In this document: positions 43,821-53,839 of the stretch, in pieces | Numbering within the stretch: the stretch's first letter is position 1 | How the letters are laid out: every line of letters begins with the position of its first letter | Source: Vibrio ruber DSM 16370 | GTDB lineage: Bacteria > Pseudomonadota > Gammaproteobacteria > Enterobacterales > Vibrionaceae | Direction of reading: 5' to 3' | DNA: 64,000 bases | Assembly: GCF_900163965.1 (NCBI RefSeq) | Contig: NZ_FULE01000025.1 | Location: 1-64,000 of the forward strand | Made by a program: the position numbers and the translations under genes | The notes under the pieces: model-generated | What the model was told of the DNA's origin: nothing | The model's database searches: none | The model's input: only the letters and a program-made list of their open reading frames with translations

Positions 43821-44831
43821 CTATAAATTTTTGACGATGTCTCTTACTAGACCAGGCCCATGGTAAATAAAACCAGTGTAGACCTGCACCAATTTAGCAC
43901 CGGCTAGCAATTTTTCTTTCGCGGACACATAGGAATCAATCCCGCCGACACCAATGATCGGAATCTGTTCTCCCAATTCCTGATATAACTTGCGAATCAC
44001 TTCAGTACTTCTGAGTTGTACAGGACGCCCGCTCAACCCTCCCGCTTCAGTAGCGTGTTTCATCCCCGTTACGATTGAACGATCCAAAGTCGTATTGGTT
44101 GCAATTACCCCGTCGATATTATTACGAAGCAAGGATTGACAGATCTGTTCTAATTCATCATCGCTTAAATCAGGTGCTATTTTTAATGCAAGCGGCACAT
44201 ATTTATCGTGCTGCTTCGCTAATTCGGCTTGCTTTGCTTTTAATAACGTCAGTAATTCATCCAACGCTTCTCCATACTGCAACGAACGTAGCCCCGGTGT
44301 ATTCGGTGATGAGATATTGACGGCAATATATCCGGCATATGGATAGACTTTTTCCATACAGATCAAGTAATCATCAGATCCTTTCTCGATCGGTGTATCT
44401 TTATTCTTACCAATATTGATCCCCAAAACACCATCATAGTTAGCCTTTTTGACATTTTCGATGAGTTGATCAACCCCTTGGTTATTAAACCCCATACGAT
44501 TAATAATCCCTTCCGCTTCCACCAGCCGGAACAGTCGGGGTTTATCATTCCCGGGTTGTGGTTTTGGTGTGACAGTGCCGACTTCGACAAAACCAAATCC
44601 CATCGCACCAAATGCATCGATACATTCTCCGTTTTTATCCAGCCCTGCCGCCAATCCGACCGGGTTTTTGAACGTCAGACCCATGCATTCAACCGGACGA
44701 TGCGGTAAATGCTGACGGTAAAGGAGATCGAGAGGTGTACCGGTGAAACGTTTAAAGTTTTGAATTGCAAGATCATGTGCCTTTTCGGCATCTAACTGGA
44801 AAAAGCCACTTCTGGCGATACGGTAAAGCAT
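43821..44831 (-). CDS. pyrD: Dihydroorotate dehydrogenase (quinone) PyrD
   Basis: The 336-aa class 2 FMN enzyme of pyrimidine synthesis oxidises dihydroorotate and passes electrons to the quinone pool. An N-terminal amphipathic helix (about 1-20) suits membrane attachment. Motifs are [33 protein letters not shown] (catalytic Ser) and IGVGGI. GGAGG lies 5 nt before the start and a terminator of the upstream gene overlaps its leader. The identity is certain. Confidence 0.96.
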   Translation of the reverse strand: MLYRIARSGFFQLDAEKAHDLAIQNFKRFTGTPLDLLYRQHLPHRPVECMGLTFKNPVGLAAGLDKNGECIDAFGAMGFGFVEVGTVTPKPQPGNDKPRLFRLVEAEGIINRMGFNNQGVDQLIENVKKANYDGVLGINIGKNKDTPIEKGSDDYLICMEKVYPYAGYIAVNISSPNTPGLRSLQYGEALDELLTLLKAKQAELAKQHDKYVPLALKIAPDLSDDELEQICQSLLRNNIDGVIATNTTLDRSIVTGMKHATEAGGLSGRPVQLRSTEVIRKLYQELGEQIPIIGVGGIDSYVSAKEKLLAGAKLVQVYTGFIYHGPGLVRDIVKNL

Positions 44832-44845
44832 TGTGCCTCCGAAAG

Positions 44846-44869
44846 AAAAAAGCCCCGTACAAACGGGGC
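44846..44869 (-). terminator. Terminator after gdhB
   Basis: GCCCCGT (44852-44858) pairs with ACGGGGC (44863-44869) around ACAA, with an A-run on the left for the minus strand. Confidence 0.9.
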
Positions 44870-44877
44870 ATTATTAT

Positions 44878-47800
44878 TTACTCATTTGCCGCACAATTCA
44901 AATTTAATAGTGTCAGTTCCCTGAGTGCCACTGAGAATTTGGCAAATTCATGAACAGCACCGACTTTAAACTCGTTGAGAATATTTTCCCACCGTTGCAG
45001 AGTTGTCTGATTCGCTTCGATCCATTGTTCCAATAGTTCAATCTCATCAAATGAATCCCCGAGACAACCACAGGAAAGTACCTGAGATGTTAACTGACGC
45101 TGTTGCCAGTCAAGATCTTCTCTGAATGCAGCCCGGGCCAAAGCTTGCCAGTTATTGTCAACGGCCTGATGATTGATTTGCTCCAGGAACCAATGGAGCG
45201 ATAACCGGACACCGAGATGGAAATACAATTTCGCCGTTTGCTGCACCGTAATCCCTTTCTCTCTGGCGACAATACAAATATCCAGTGCAGAATTGAGACT
45301 GGAAAGCCGGGAAACATAACGTGCCATCTCTTCCTCAATCCCCTGTCCGATCCAACGGTTGGCAAGTGCATCATGATCACTGATTTCTCTGCCGACCAGA
45401 ACCTCATTCAGATGAGCCGCGATTTGTTGTACATCATCTTTATAAAGTTCAATCAGTTCATTGACCGATTTTTTACCCATATGATTACGGAGAATCCAAC
45501 GGGACAAACGTCTTAAAAACCGCCGGACAACTCCCAGCACTTCATATTGTGCTGCGGTTGTGGCCTGATTATCCAGTACCCGGATTTTTTCCATAATATG
45601 GTCAAGATTATAAATATCCCGGGCCGCACAATAAGCATTGGTTATCTCAACGACACCGGCTCCGGTTTCATCCTGCAAACGAGAGACAAAATTACAGCCC
45701 ATTTCATTGACCATCTGATTCGCCAGTGCTGTTGCAATGATTTCTATCCGCAATGGGTGGGTCGGTAGCAACTCACGATAGTTACGGCGTAACTCAGAAG
45801 GGAAGTATTGAATCAACTGCTCAGCATGGTAGCTGTCACTGGCTATCCTTTCATCGGCCAGTTGTTCTTTCAAGACCATTTTTGCGTAAGCAATCAGCAC
45901 GGAAAGTTCAGGGCGAGTCAGCCCGACTTCCTGTTTTTCGCGCTCCAAGAGTGTTTCATCATCAGGCAGGTATTCCAGCGCCCGATCCAAAGCACCACTC
46001 TTTTCAAGTGCATGAATAAAGCGGATCTGCTCTTTAACCTGAGATACTCCCTGCACTTCTGCCACTGAAATTGACTCAGCCTGCTGGTAAGCATCGGCAA
46101 GCACAATCTCTCCGACTTCATCCTGCATGGATTGTAGTAACTGATTACGCTTCTTCATGGTCAACTCACCATGAGCAACCAAGGTGTTGAGGAAGATCTT
46201 AATATTGACTTCATTATCCGAACAATCAACACCACCGACATTATCGACAAAATCAGTATTGATTCGTCCGCCTTTCAGGGAATATTCGATGCGTCCTAAC
46301 TGGGTCATTCCAAGGTTACCGCCTTCACCGACAATTTTAGCCTGCAAATCAGCACCATTAATTCTCACAGCATCGTTAGCCCGGTCACCGACGTCAGCAT
46401 CCGTTTCCTTAGCCGCCTTCACATAAGTACCGATTCCGCCATTCCACAGTAAATCGACATCCATTTTCAGGATTAAACGGATCAAATCATTCGGCGCCAG
46501 CCGTTTTTGATCCGTTTGCAGCATGGTACGAACTTCCGGTGACAGTGTGATTGATTTCGCCTTGCGCGAGAAGATCCCACCACCTTTTGAGATCAGTTTC
46601 TGATCATAATCTTCCCATGATGATCTGGGTAATTTAAATAAACGATCCCGTTCCTGCCAGCTTCGTGCAGGATCCGGATCGGGATCCAAGAAAATATGCA
46701 GATGGTTGAAAGCGGCGAGCAAACGCGTATGTTGCGATAACAACATACCGTTACCAAACACGTCACCGGCCATATCACCGATCCCAATAGCAGTAAATTC
46801 AGAGGTCTGACAATCCACACCTAACTCACGGAAATGGCGTTTAACTGATTCCCAGCCACCTTTGGCGGTGATACCCATCGCTTTGTGGTCGTAGCCATTC
46901 GAACCACCGGATGCAAATGCATCCCCTAGCCAGAAGTCATAGGCCTGTGAAACAGCGTTGGCGATATCAGAAAATGTTGCCGTTCCTTTATCTGCCGCAA
47001 CAACCAGATATGGATCATCAGGGTCATGACGAACTACATGAGCCGGCGGTACTACTTCCCCTTCTTGAATATTGTCCGTGATATCCAGTAATCCCTGAAT
47101 AAACTGGCGATAACACCGTTGTCCTTCCGCAAAAATTTCATCGCGGTTACTGAACAAATACTGTTTCTTACAGATGAAGCCGCCTTTCGCTCCCACCGGA
47201 ACAATAACGGTATTCTTGACTTGCTGGGCTTTCACCAATCCCAGAATTTCGGTTCGGTAGTCTTCCAGCCGATCTGACCAACGTAATCCCCCCCGGGCAA
47301 CTTTGCCCCCCCGTAAATGGACACCTTCAACATCCGGCGCATAAACAAAAATCTCATAAGCGGGTACCGGAGCAGGAATATCGGGGATGTCACGCGGGCT
47401 CAGTTTCATCGACAACCAAGGCTTGGGCTGCCCTTGTTCATCAGTCTGGAAGTAATTGGTTCGTAGTGTGGCCTGAATCATTTCCATATAACGCCGCAAA
47501 ATCCGGTCATCATCAAGGCTTTCAACATCTTCAAGTTGGGCTGAAAGTTCATGCACCAGCTTCTCAAATGCCCGAATCCGTTTTTGCTCATCCAGAGCCG
47601 GATTGAAGCGCACGGTAAATAAGCCGACGAGACCTTTGGCCAGATTCGGATAGTGATTCAGTGTATCTTCAATATATTGTTGGCTGAACGGGAACCCGAC
47701 TTGCCGCATATACCGGGCATAAGCTCTCAGAATAGAGACTTCTCTTCCCGTCAGTGAAGCGCTCAGTACCAAACGGTTAAATCCGTCATTATCGAGCTCT

Positions 47801-49725
47801 CCGCGCCAGATCGCAGCAAAAGCCTGTTGGAAACGATCTCGTGATTCACGAATATCAATCGCCATGTCAGTTTTATGCAACATGGAGAAGTCGAGAATCC
47901 AGTAAGTCTGGCCGTTCGTTTTATCAACCTCATAAGGAGACTCACCAATCACCCGCAGTCCGAGATTTTCGAGCATTGGCATGACATCGGACAAATGGAT
48001 CGGTTCATCCCGATGATAGAGTTTCAGTTTAACCACTTTGGAGTGACGATCTTCTTCCTGTGGGCGATAGAACAGCATATCTAATTTATGTGATTCACTT
48101 AAAGACTCCAGCCGCTCAATGTCCGCAACAGCCGTACTTGGCATCATGGCTTCTTTATAAGATCGCGGAAAAGATCGCATATACTCTTTTGAAAGCGGTA
48201 ATCCTTTACTCTCACCCAAATTGGCAACAATGGCTTCAGATAATCGATCATCCCAACTGGTGGATGCTTCCATCAGGTTCTGCTCTATTCTTTTCACATC
48301 AACATCCATATTGTTGTTATCAACCCGCACAATGTAATGTGTCCGGGCTAACGGGCTCTCAGAGAAATACACGGTGTAATCCACCGGTTGTTTGGAGCCA
48401 AAATAATCAGCAAGTACCGCTTGAGTTTTCTTTCTCAGCTCTGTCGTATGCCGATCTCTCGCGACATAAACCATACAACTAAAGAAACGTCCGAATGGAT
48501 CTTTGCGAACAAATAGCCGTAACAGATCCCGATCCTGCATCTGAACCACGCCCATGCCGACTTCGAGTAACTCTTCCTCATTGGCTTGTAACAGTTCATC
48601 CCGCGGATAATTTTCAAGAATATTGTGCAACGCTTTATACGAATAAGCGCCCTCACGATAACCGCTGGCAGCAAGGATCCGGTCGACTTTATCACGGATC
48701 AACGGGATACTTTCGACGGTTTGGTTATAAACCGCTGAAGTGTACAAACCCGTAAAACGATGTTCCCCGATCACTTTGCCGTTTTTATCAAATTTTTTGA
48801 TCCCGATATAGTCGGTATAAGCCGGACGATGGATCCGGGACTGACCATTCCCTTTGGTCATGATCAATAAGAATGGTTTGGTTGCCTCTAAGCGCGCTGA
48901 ATCAGAAAAATCTGAGAGCTTGACTCCTCTTACCCGCTTTGGATTGGAAAAAAGCCCCAGTCCGGCATCGTCGGTCGGTCTCAGTTCCCCGCCTTCCGAG
49001 GTATCGATCAAGTCGTACTCTTTGTAGCCCATAAAGGTGAAATTATGGTTGGCCAACCAACGTAAAAATTCAATGGTTTCTGAGAAGCGCCCTTCATCAA
49101 CCGGTAGTTGCTTCCGCTGTTTTTCTAGTTGCTGAATGACACGATTCAGTTGTTCGACCATCGGCAACCAGTCCCTGACAACCAATCCCGTATCAGCGAT
49201 CACCCGGCTGACTTCATCACGCAGGTGTTTTATTTTTTGGCTATCGGTTAATCGATCCACCTCGATGTGAAACATCGAATGTAATTCGCCCTCACGCTGA
49301 CCAATGGTGATAATTTTATTATTCTCATCACGCTGAATCTGAGCAGGACCATGCAACATAATATGACAAGCCAGATCAAGACGGTTCAACACCATTTTGA
49401 TGGAATCAACCAGAAAAGGCGTATCGGGAACAACGATTTCAATAATTGTATGCGTCGATTGCCATCCGTGTTTGCTGACCACCGGGTTAAAAACTTTGAC
49501 GGATTGTTCTGTGACTTTGGCTTCATTCAAATGATGCCAAAGGCTAATCACCGCACCATAAAGATCGGACTCCGTTCGATCAATCAGGTCATCCTGTGAC
49601 ACGTTATTAAAAAGATGCTGCGCTAACTGCTTCACGACCGAATGTTGCTCAGAATCTAATTTCGACTGAATCAGTTGGTATACTTTCTCGACTAAAACTG
49701 GCTGTAATGTATCGCGGGAGCCCAT
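44878..49725 (-). CDS. gdhB: Large NAD-specific glutamate dehydrogenase (GDH-180 type)
   Basis: The 1615-aa enzyme deaminates glutamate to 2-oxoglutarate with NAD and serves in amino-acid catabolism. Its length is that of the GDH-180 group. The N-terminal half has ACT-like regulatory segments. The catalytic core follows from about residue 750, with KLSPRDIPDIPAPVPAYEIFVY, GGLRWSDR and the active-site segment PVGAKGGF. Further on come FASGGSNGYDHKAMGITAKGGWE and the NAD-binding part GDMAGDVFGNGML. The start is near the upstream gap without another gene. It has a strong terminator and is probably transcribed alone. Confidence 0.95.
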   Translation of the reverse strand: MGSRDTLQPVLVEKVYQLIQSKLDSEQHSVVKQLAQHLFNNVSQDDLIDRTESDLYGAVISLWHHLNEAKVTEQSVKVFNPVVSKHGWQSTHTIIEIVVPDTPFLVDSIKMVLNRLDLACHIMLHGPAQIQRDENNKIITIGQREGELHSMFHIEVDRLTDSQKIKHLRDEVSRVIADTGLVVRDWLPMVEQLNRVIQQLEKQRKQLPVDEGRFSETIEFLRWLANHNFTFMGYKEYDLIDTSEGGELRPTDDAGLGLFSNPKRVRGVKLSDFSDSARLEATKPFLLIMTKGNGQSRIHRPAYTDYIGIKKFDKNGKVIGEHRFTGLYTSAVYNQTVESIPLIRDKVDRILAASGYREGAYSYKALHNILENYPRDELLQANEEELLEVGMGVVQMQDRDLLRLFVRKDPFGRFFSCMVYVARDRHTTELRKKTQAVLADYFGSKQPVDYTVYFSESPLARTHYIVRVDNNNMDVDVKRIEQNLMEASTSWDDRLSEAIVANLGESKGLPLSKEYMRSFPRSYKEAMMPSTAVADIERLESLSESHKLDMLFYRPQEEDRHSKVVKLKLYHRDEPIHLSDVMPMLENLGLRVIGESPYEVDKTNGQTYWILDFSMLHKTDMAIDIRESRDRFQQAFAAIWRGELDNDGFNRLVLSASLTGREVSILRAYARYMRQVGFPFSQQYIEDTLNHYPNLAKGLVGLFTVRFNPALDEQKRIRAFEKLVHELSAQLEDVESLDDDRILRRYMEMIQATLRTNYFQTDEQGQPKPWLSMKLSPRDIPDIPAPVPAYEIFVYAPDVEGVHLRGGKVARGGLRWSDRLEDYRTEILGLVKAQQVKNTVIVPVGAKGGFICKKQYLFSNRDEIFAEGQRCYRQFIQGLLDITDNIQEGEVVPPAHVVRHDPDDPYLVVAADKGTATFSDIANAVSQAYDFWLGDAFASGGSNGYDHKAMGITAKGGWESVKRHFRELGVDCQTSEFTAIGIGDMAGDVFGNGMLLSQHTRLLAAFNHLHIFLDPDPDPARSWQERDRLFKLPRSSWEDYDQKLISKGGGIFSRKAKSITLSPEVRTMLQTDQKRLAPNDLIRLILKMDVDLLWNGGIGTYVKAAKETDADVGDRANDAVRINGADLQAKIVGEGGNLGMTQLGRIEYSLKGGRINTDFVDNVGGVDCSDNEVNIKIFLNTLVAHGELTMKKRNQLLQSMQDEVGEIVLADAYQQAESISVAEVQGVSQVKEQIRFIHALEKSGALDRALEYLPDDETLLEREKQEVGLTRPELSVLIAYAKMVLKEQLADERIASDSYHAEQLIQYFPSELRRNYRELLPTHPLRIEIIATALANQMVNEMGCNFVSRLQDETGAGVVEITNAYCAARDIYNLDHIMEKIRVLDNQATTAAQYEVLGVVRRFLRRLSRWILRNHMGKKSVNELIELYKDDVQQIAAHLNEVLVGREISDHDALANRWIGQGIEEEMARYVSRLSSLNSALDICIVAREKGITVQQTAKLYFHLGVRLSLHWFLEQINHQAVDNNWQALARAAFREDLDWQQRQLTSQVLSCGCLGDSFDEIELLEQWIEANQTTLQRWENILNEFKVGAVHEFAKFSVALRELTLLNLNCAANE

Positions 49726-49877
49726 AGAAACCTCATCTATTACTGGATTACCTGTTATTCTTATTAGTTTATGCGTTCAAGAGAATATTTTTGTAAAACA
49801 AACAACTGAATTGTGAAGTAATTTTAATAAAAATTAACTAATTCGCATCACAAAAGAGAAAATGTGTTGCGTAAATG

Positions 49878-50096
49878 TCAAATTAATTCGAGGCGCTGGA
49901 ATTTATATTGGGCATCAGTGGTGAGCCGGAATCTGCCCTTCAAACCAAACTGAGTCAAATAAGGACGAAAATGTGTCGCGGGGAGTTGCAGTGTCAGTCC
50001 ATTATCCGTTTTCACCACAAGATGACTGGCGGAACCGGAGTAATGTGCAAGATATTCCTGATAAGGAATATAAATCGAAAAATAAAAATATTTCAT
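49878..50096 (-). CDS. DUF2835 family small protein
   Basis: The 72-aa product starts MKYFYFSIYIPYQEYL. The ATG at 50096 gives the family length; the frame to 50162 adds residues that overlap the region after pepN. Conserved-looking parts are the opening FYFSIYIPYQEYLAHYSG, VKTDNGLTLQLPA and the end GRFRL...FQRLELI. DUF2835 proteins occur in marine gammaproteobacteria, and their function is unknown. It follows pepN by 77 bp on the same strand. Confidence 0.78.
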   Translation of the reverse strand: MKYFYFSIYIPYQEYLAHYSGSASHLVVKTDNGLTLQLPATHFRPYLTQFGLKGRFRLTTDAQYKFQRLELI

Positions 50097-50123
50097 CAGT
50101 GAACAATGACCGTAGCAAACGAT

Positions 50124-50144
50124 GACCGTGGCCAAGCCACGGTC
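50124..50144 (-). terminator. Hairpin after pepN, weak terminator
   Basis: GACCGTGGC (50124-50132) pairs perfectly with GCCACGGTC (50136-50144). No clear U-run follows, so read-through into the DUF2835 gene is likely. Confidence 0.6.
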
Positions 50145-50173
50145 TTTCCTCATTTTAACCAATGATAATACAA

Positions 50174-52777
50174 CTAAGCTTCCAGAGCTTTGGTGACTTT
50201 TTCATATAAATCTTTCGCTAAATTATCCATACTGAGCAACGCTTCTAACTCTTGCTTCATCAGTTTCTGACGAGCTTCATCATAACGTTTATATTTCAGT
50301 AACGGATCAATTAAACGCGAAGCAACTTGCGGGTTGGTCGTATTGAGTTGCTGTAATATTTCACCGGCAAAACGGTAACCACTACCGGACTTGTCATGAA
50401 AATGCGCAGGGTTCTGATTCAGGAATGAACCGATCAGACTCCGGATGCGATTCGGGTTTTTCAGCGTAAATGCTTGATGACTCATTGTTTGCTGAATCAC
50501 CGTTAATGCGTCATCAGCCGGATTCGTACCTTGTAACGCAAACCATTTATCCATCACCAGACCATCATGTTTCCACTGACTGCTATAGTCAGACATCAAT
50601 GTTTCCCGACAAGGCAGCTCAGCCTGATTGGCCGCAGTCATTGCCGCGATTGTATCGGTCATATTGTTGGCATTTTGGTATTGCCGGCGTACCAATTCAT
50701 CACCTTGCTCTGTCAATGCTAAATAGGATAAACAGGTATTTCTCAGCGAACGTTGACCAATTGCGGCGTGCTCAATCGTATACTCATTTTGCTTCAACGA
50801 GTGATAAAATGCAGAGAATTCATCTTGTAACGATTGCGCTAAAGCAAGTTTGATCGCTTTCAGCACCACTGAGATAGCATCGACATCAACGGTTTCAAAC
50901 CAACCTGACACTTCATTATGATTTGGCAATGCCAACATTTCGGCAATAAATTCATGTTCCAAAGACGGGTCAAGCAATACCCCACGGAAAGCATCCATCA
51001 CCGATTCAGGCAACGCCACTGATTGTCCCTGTTGCACTCGCTCAATATTGGCACGGATATATTTAGCAATAAGCATCTGTCCGGCATCCCAGCGAGCAAA
51101 TTCATTTCTCGCATGTATCATCAAAAATGCTAACGCTTCATCCTGATAGTCATAAACCAATTTTACGGGAGCTGAAAATTCTTTCAGCAGTGAAGGAACC
51201 GGCTCACTGGTAATCGATTCAAACACAAATGTCTGTTCACCTTGGGTAACATTCAATACATCAGATACTTTTTCACCGTTACAGCGTAACTCAAAAATAT
51301 TTCCCTCGGCATCGTAGAGTTCGATAGCAAAAGGAATGTGCAGTGGCTGCTTTTCTTTTTGATCGGCCGTCGGTGGTGTGTGTTGTTTCACTGATAAAGT
51401 AAAGGTTTGTGCATCTTGATCATAAACACCACTCACATGAAGTTCCGGTGTTCCCGATTGGCTGTACCACAAACGGAATTGCTGTAAATCAACACCCGAC
51501 GCATCTTCCATTGCAGCAACGAAATCTTCGCACGTTGCAGCCGTACCATCATGGCGTTCGAAGTAAAGCTTCATCCCTTTCTGGAAATTACTTTCACCGA
51601 GCAATGTATGAATCATCCGAATCACTTCACTGCCTTTTTCATAGACCGTCAAGGTATAGAAGTTATTCATCTCTATCACTTGTTCCGGACGAATCGGATG
51701 TGACATCGGTGAAGCATCTTCGGCAAACTGTGGCCCACGAATAATCCGAACATTATGAATGCGATTCACAGCCCGGGAGCCCAAATCAGAAGAGAACTCT
51801 TGATCACGGAAAACAGTCAACCCTTCTTTCAGACTGAGCTGGAACCAATCCCGGCACGTAACACGGTTCCCGGTCCAGTTATGAAAATACTCGTGACCAA
51901 TCACCGACTCAATTCCGAGATAATCAGTATCTGTGGCCGTCTGGTCATTGGCTAAAACGAATTTAGAGTTAAAGACATTTAATCCTTTATTCTCCATCGC
52001 CCCCATATTAAAGAAATCGACAGCCACGACCATGTAGATGTCGAGATCATATTCCAGCCCGAATCGCTCCTCATCCCACTTCATTGCATTGATAAGCGAA
52101 CGCATCGCGTGGTGTGCCCGGTCTAAATTGCCTTTATCAACAAAAATTTCAAGCGTAACATCCCGGCCAGATACAGTTTGATAAGAATCGCGAAGCACAT
52201 CAAAATCACCGGCCACCAGCGCAAACAAATATGATGGTTTCGGATGTGGATCTTCCCAGCGAACCCAGGATTTCCCCTCATCAGTTGTTCCTTGGGCAAC
52301 TTTATTCCCGTTACTGAGCAGATAAGGATAATTCTGTGGCGCTATAATTGTTGTGGTATAACGTGCCAGTACATCAGGCCGGTCAAGATAATAAGTAATT
52401 CTGCGGAACCCTTCAGCTTCACATTGTGTGCAGAATGCACCGTCAGATAAATACAATCCTTCCAATGCAGTATTTTCTGCCGGATTAATCAGCGTCTCTA
52501 TTTGTAATTCAAATTGAGTCGGGAGATTATTCAATTCTAAACCAGCTTCGACAATCCGGTAGTCTGTCCACAATTGCTGGTTAACCTGAACACTCACCAA
52601 TTCAATATCTTCTCCATCGAGTATCAACTGATTGCTTTCTTGTAACTGTTTCACCTGAGAAACCGCAACGACGCGGGTTTGATTTTCGTGAAGATCAAAT
52701 GTGAGATTGAGATCAGTGATCGTATGAGAAGGCGATTGATAATCTTTACGATACTTGGCTTGAAGCATACTTGCCAT
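50174..52777 (-). CDS. pepN: Aminopeptidase N PepN
   Basis: The 867-aa M1 zinc metallopeptidase removes N-terminal residues from peptides in the cytoplasm. The substrate-binding motif is MGAMENKGL near residue 260. The zinc motif HEYFH is at 295-299, with the distal Glu in KEGLTVFRDQEF. DUF3458-type C-terminal domains follow. AGGA lies 8 nt before the start. The length is that of E. coli PepN (870 aa). The place near pyrD and gdhB agrees with other vibrios. Confidence 0.96.
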   Translation of the reverse strand: MASMLQAKYRKDYQSPSHTITDLNLTFDLHENQTRVVAVSQVKQLQESNQLILDGEDIELVSVQVNQQLWTDYRIVEAGLELNNLPTQFELQIETLINPAENTALEGLYLSDGAFCTQCEAEGFRRITYYLDRPDVLARYTTTIIAPQNYPYLLSNGNKVAQGTTDEGKSWVRWEDPHPKPSYLFALVAGDFDVLRDSYQTVSGRDVTLEIFVDKGNLDRAHHAMRSLINAMKWDEERFGLEYDLDIYMVVAVDFFNMGAMENKGLNVFNSKFVLANDQTATDTDYLGIESVIGHEYFHNWTGNRVTCRDWFQLSLKEGLTVFRDQEFSSDLGSRAVNRIHNVRIIRGPQFAEDASPMSHPIRPEQVIEMNNFYTLTVYEKGSEVIRMIHTLLGESNFQKGMKLYFERHDGTAATCEDFVAAMEDASGVDLQQFRLWYSQSGTPELHVSGVYDQDAQTFTLSVKQHTPPTADQKEKQPLHIPFAIELYDAEGNIFELRCNGEKVSDVLNVTQGEQTFVFESITSEPVPSLLKEFSAPVKLVYDYQDEALAFLMIHARNEFARWDAGQMLIAKYIRANIERVQQGQSVALPESVMDAFRGVLLDPSLEHEFIAEMLALPNHNEVSGWFETVDVDAISVVLKAIKLALAQSLQDEFSAFYHSLKQNEYTIEHAAIGQRSLRNTCLSYLALTEQGDELVRRQYQNANNMTDTIAAMTAANQAELPCRETLMSDYSSQWKHDGLVMDKWFALQGTNPADDALTVIQQTMSHQAFTLKNPNRIRSLIGSFLNQNPAHFHDKSGSGYRFAGEILQQLNTTNPQVASRLIDPLLKYKRYDEARQKLMKQELEALLSMDNLAKDLYEKVTKALEA

Positions 52778-52895
52778 CTTGAATCCTTTTACGTTAACGA
52801 TATAAAACTTTTCCAGAACATGCGGAAATAGATTTTGTCAGAGATATAGAACGTCTTTCACGCCTATAGATAGAGCTACTCTAGGCGATTCTTGT

Positions 52896-52925
52896 ATTAA
52901 TCTCAATGACCGGAGCGAGATTAAT
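52896..52925. repeat. 9-bp inverted repeat upstream of pepN
   Basis: ATTAATCTC (52896) and GAGATTAAT (52917) are separated by 12 bp. It lies between the 222-aa gene and pepN. It could be an operator or a weak terminator stem; no T-run is present. Confidence 0.45.
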
Positions 52926-52995
52926 CCGAAGATACACAGCTTGGTTATCTCATTGTGATTTAATCGGTTCCATACTGAACAGTTCGTTCCCGGAC

Positions 52996-53664
52996 TCACT
53001 GAACCCGGTTCAGTACTGCGACCATCGCTCCGTTTTCAAAATTGACTGTCAGCTGATCGGCATTAACCTGAAAACGGGTATCGTGTTCCCCCTGCTCATA
53101 CAGTAAAACCAGATGGTCATTTTCGGTATAATAGACACCACGGTGAACGGCTTCATTACCCTGTCCGTCAACAGAACGGATAAAAAATAAAAAATCCGGT
53201 TGGAGAATCAATTGCATTTGTGTCACCCCAATCACATCTAACTCCGTTCCCGATAGGTGATCACTTTGCCAGTAGCCGACCAAAGAGCGTGAAAGCGCTT
53301 TGAAGAAAGTCACACCATTTAACATGAGCCGATTATGGGTGGTTTGATAGACATAAGTTTGTGGCTCCATACTGTGGGTACCGAGCATTAATGTATTCTG
53401 ACTGACTGCATATCCACCTTCCCAATATTCAACGGAACTATCACGCTTTTTAACCTGAACAGCAAATGTGTAACTGGAACTCAGCGTCAAATGGATGGAC
53501 ATAAAATCTTGATGCGGGTCGTCGGGATCCGGATTAACCAGATACCACTCCCCGACCAAAAAGGGAAAATCAAACTGAGTGAGATCATTCTTGTGACTAG
53601 TAGTAAACCCGCTACCGGAACACACGAAGCTGAGGATGGCAACATACCATTTCACATTTCGCAT
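52996..53664 (-). CDS. Exported protein of unknown function
   Basis: The 222-aa protein has an N-terminal signal peptide (about residues 1-20, ending near CSGSGFT). A Cys in that segment (SFVCSGSG) could be a lipobox only if loosely read, so a lipoprotein is not certain. The mature part is strand-rich with two similar halves: each has a W(Y/Q)xxxx opening, such as VGEWYLVNP and VGYWQSDH, followed by beta hairpins. This suggests an internal duplication of a small barrel-like domain. I do not recognise the family. It is 218 bp upstream of pepN on the same strand. Confidence 0.7.
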   Translation of the reverse strand: MRNVKWYVAILSFVCSGSGFTTSHKNDLTQFDFPFLVGEWYLVNPDPDDPHQDFMSIHLTLSSSYTFAVQVKKRDSSVEYWEGGYAVSQNTLMLGTHSMEPQTYVYQTTHNRLMLNGVTFFKALSRSLVGYWQSDHLSGTELDVIGVTQMQLILQPDFLFFIRSVDGQGNEAVHRGVYYTENDHLVLLYEQGEHDTRFQVNADQLTVNFENGAMVAVLNRVQ

Positions 53665-53780
53665 CAGACAGACTCCTCACTTTTTTCTTTAAGCTTAGAA
53701 TCCATATATTGATAAAGCGAACAATTCCATCATTTACTAACAGAGCAAGGAAGACAATGACAGGCGATCTAAAAGCAGAC

Positions 53781-53813
53781 AAAAAAGAAAACGCGCTTGT
53801 AAAAAGCGCGTTT
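53781..53813 (-). terminator. Terminator after prc
   Basis: AAACGCGCTT (53789-53798) pairs with AAGCGCGTTT (53804-53813). An A-run at 53781-53786 serves as U-run on the minus strand. Confidence 0.88.
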
Positions 53814-53839
53814 GTCTAAGCTAAAATCAAAAGATGAAA

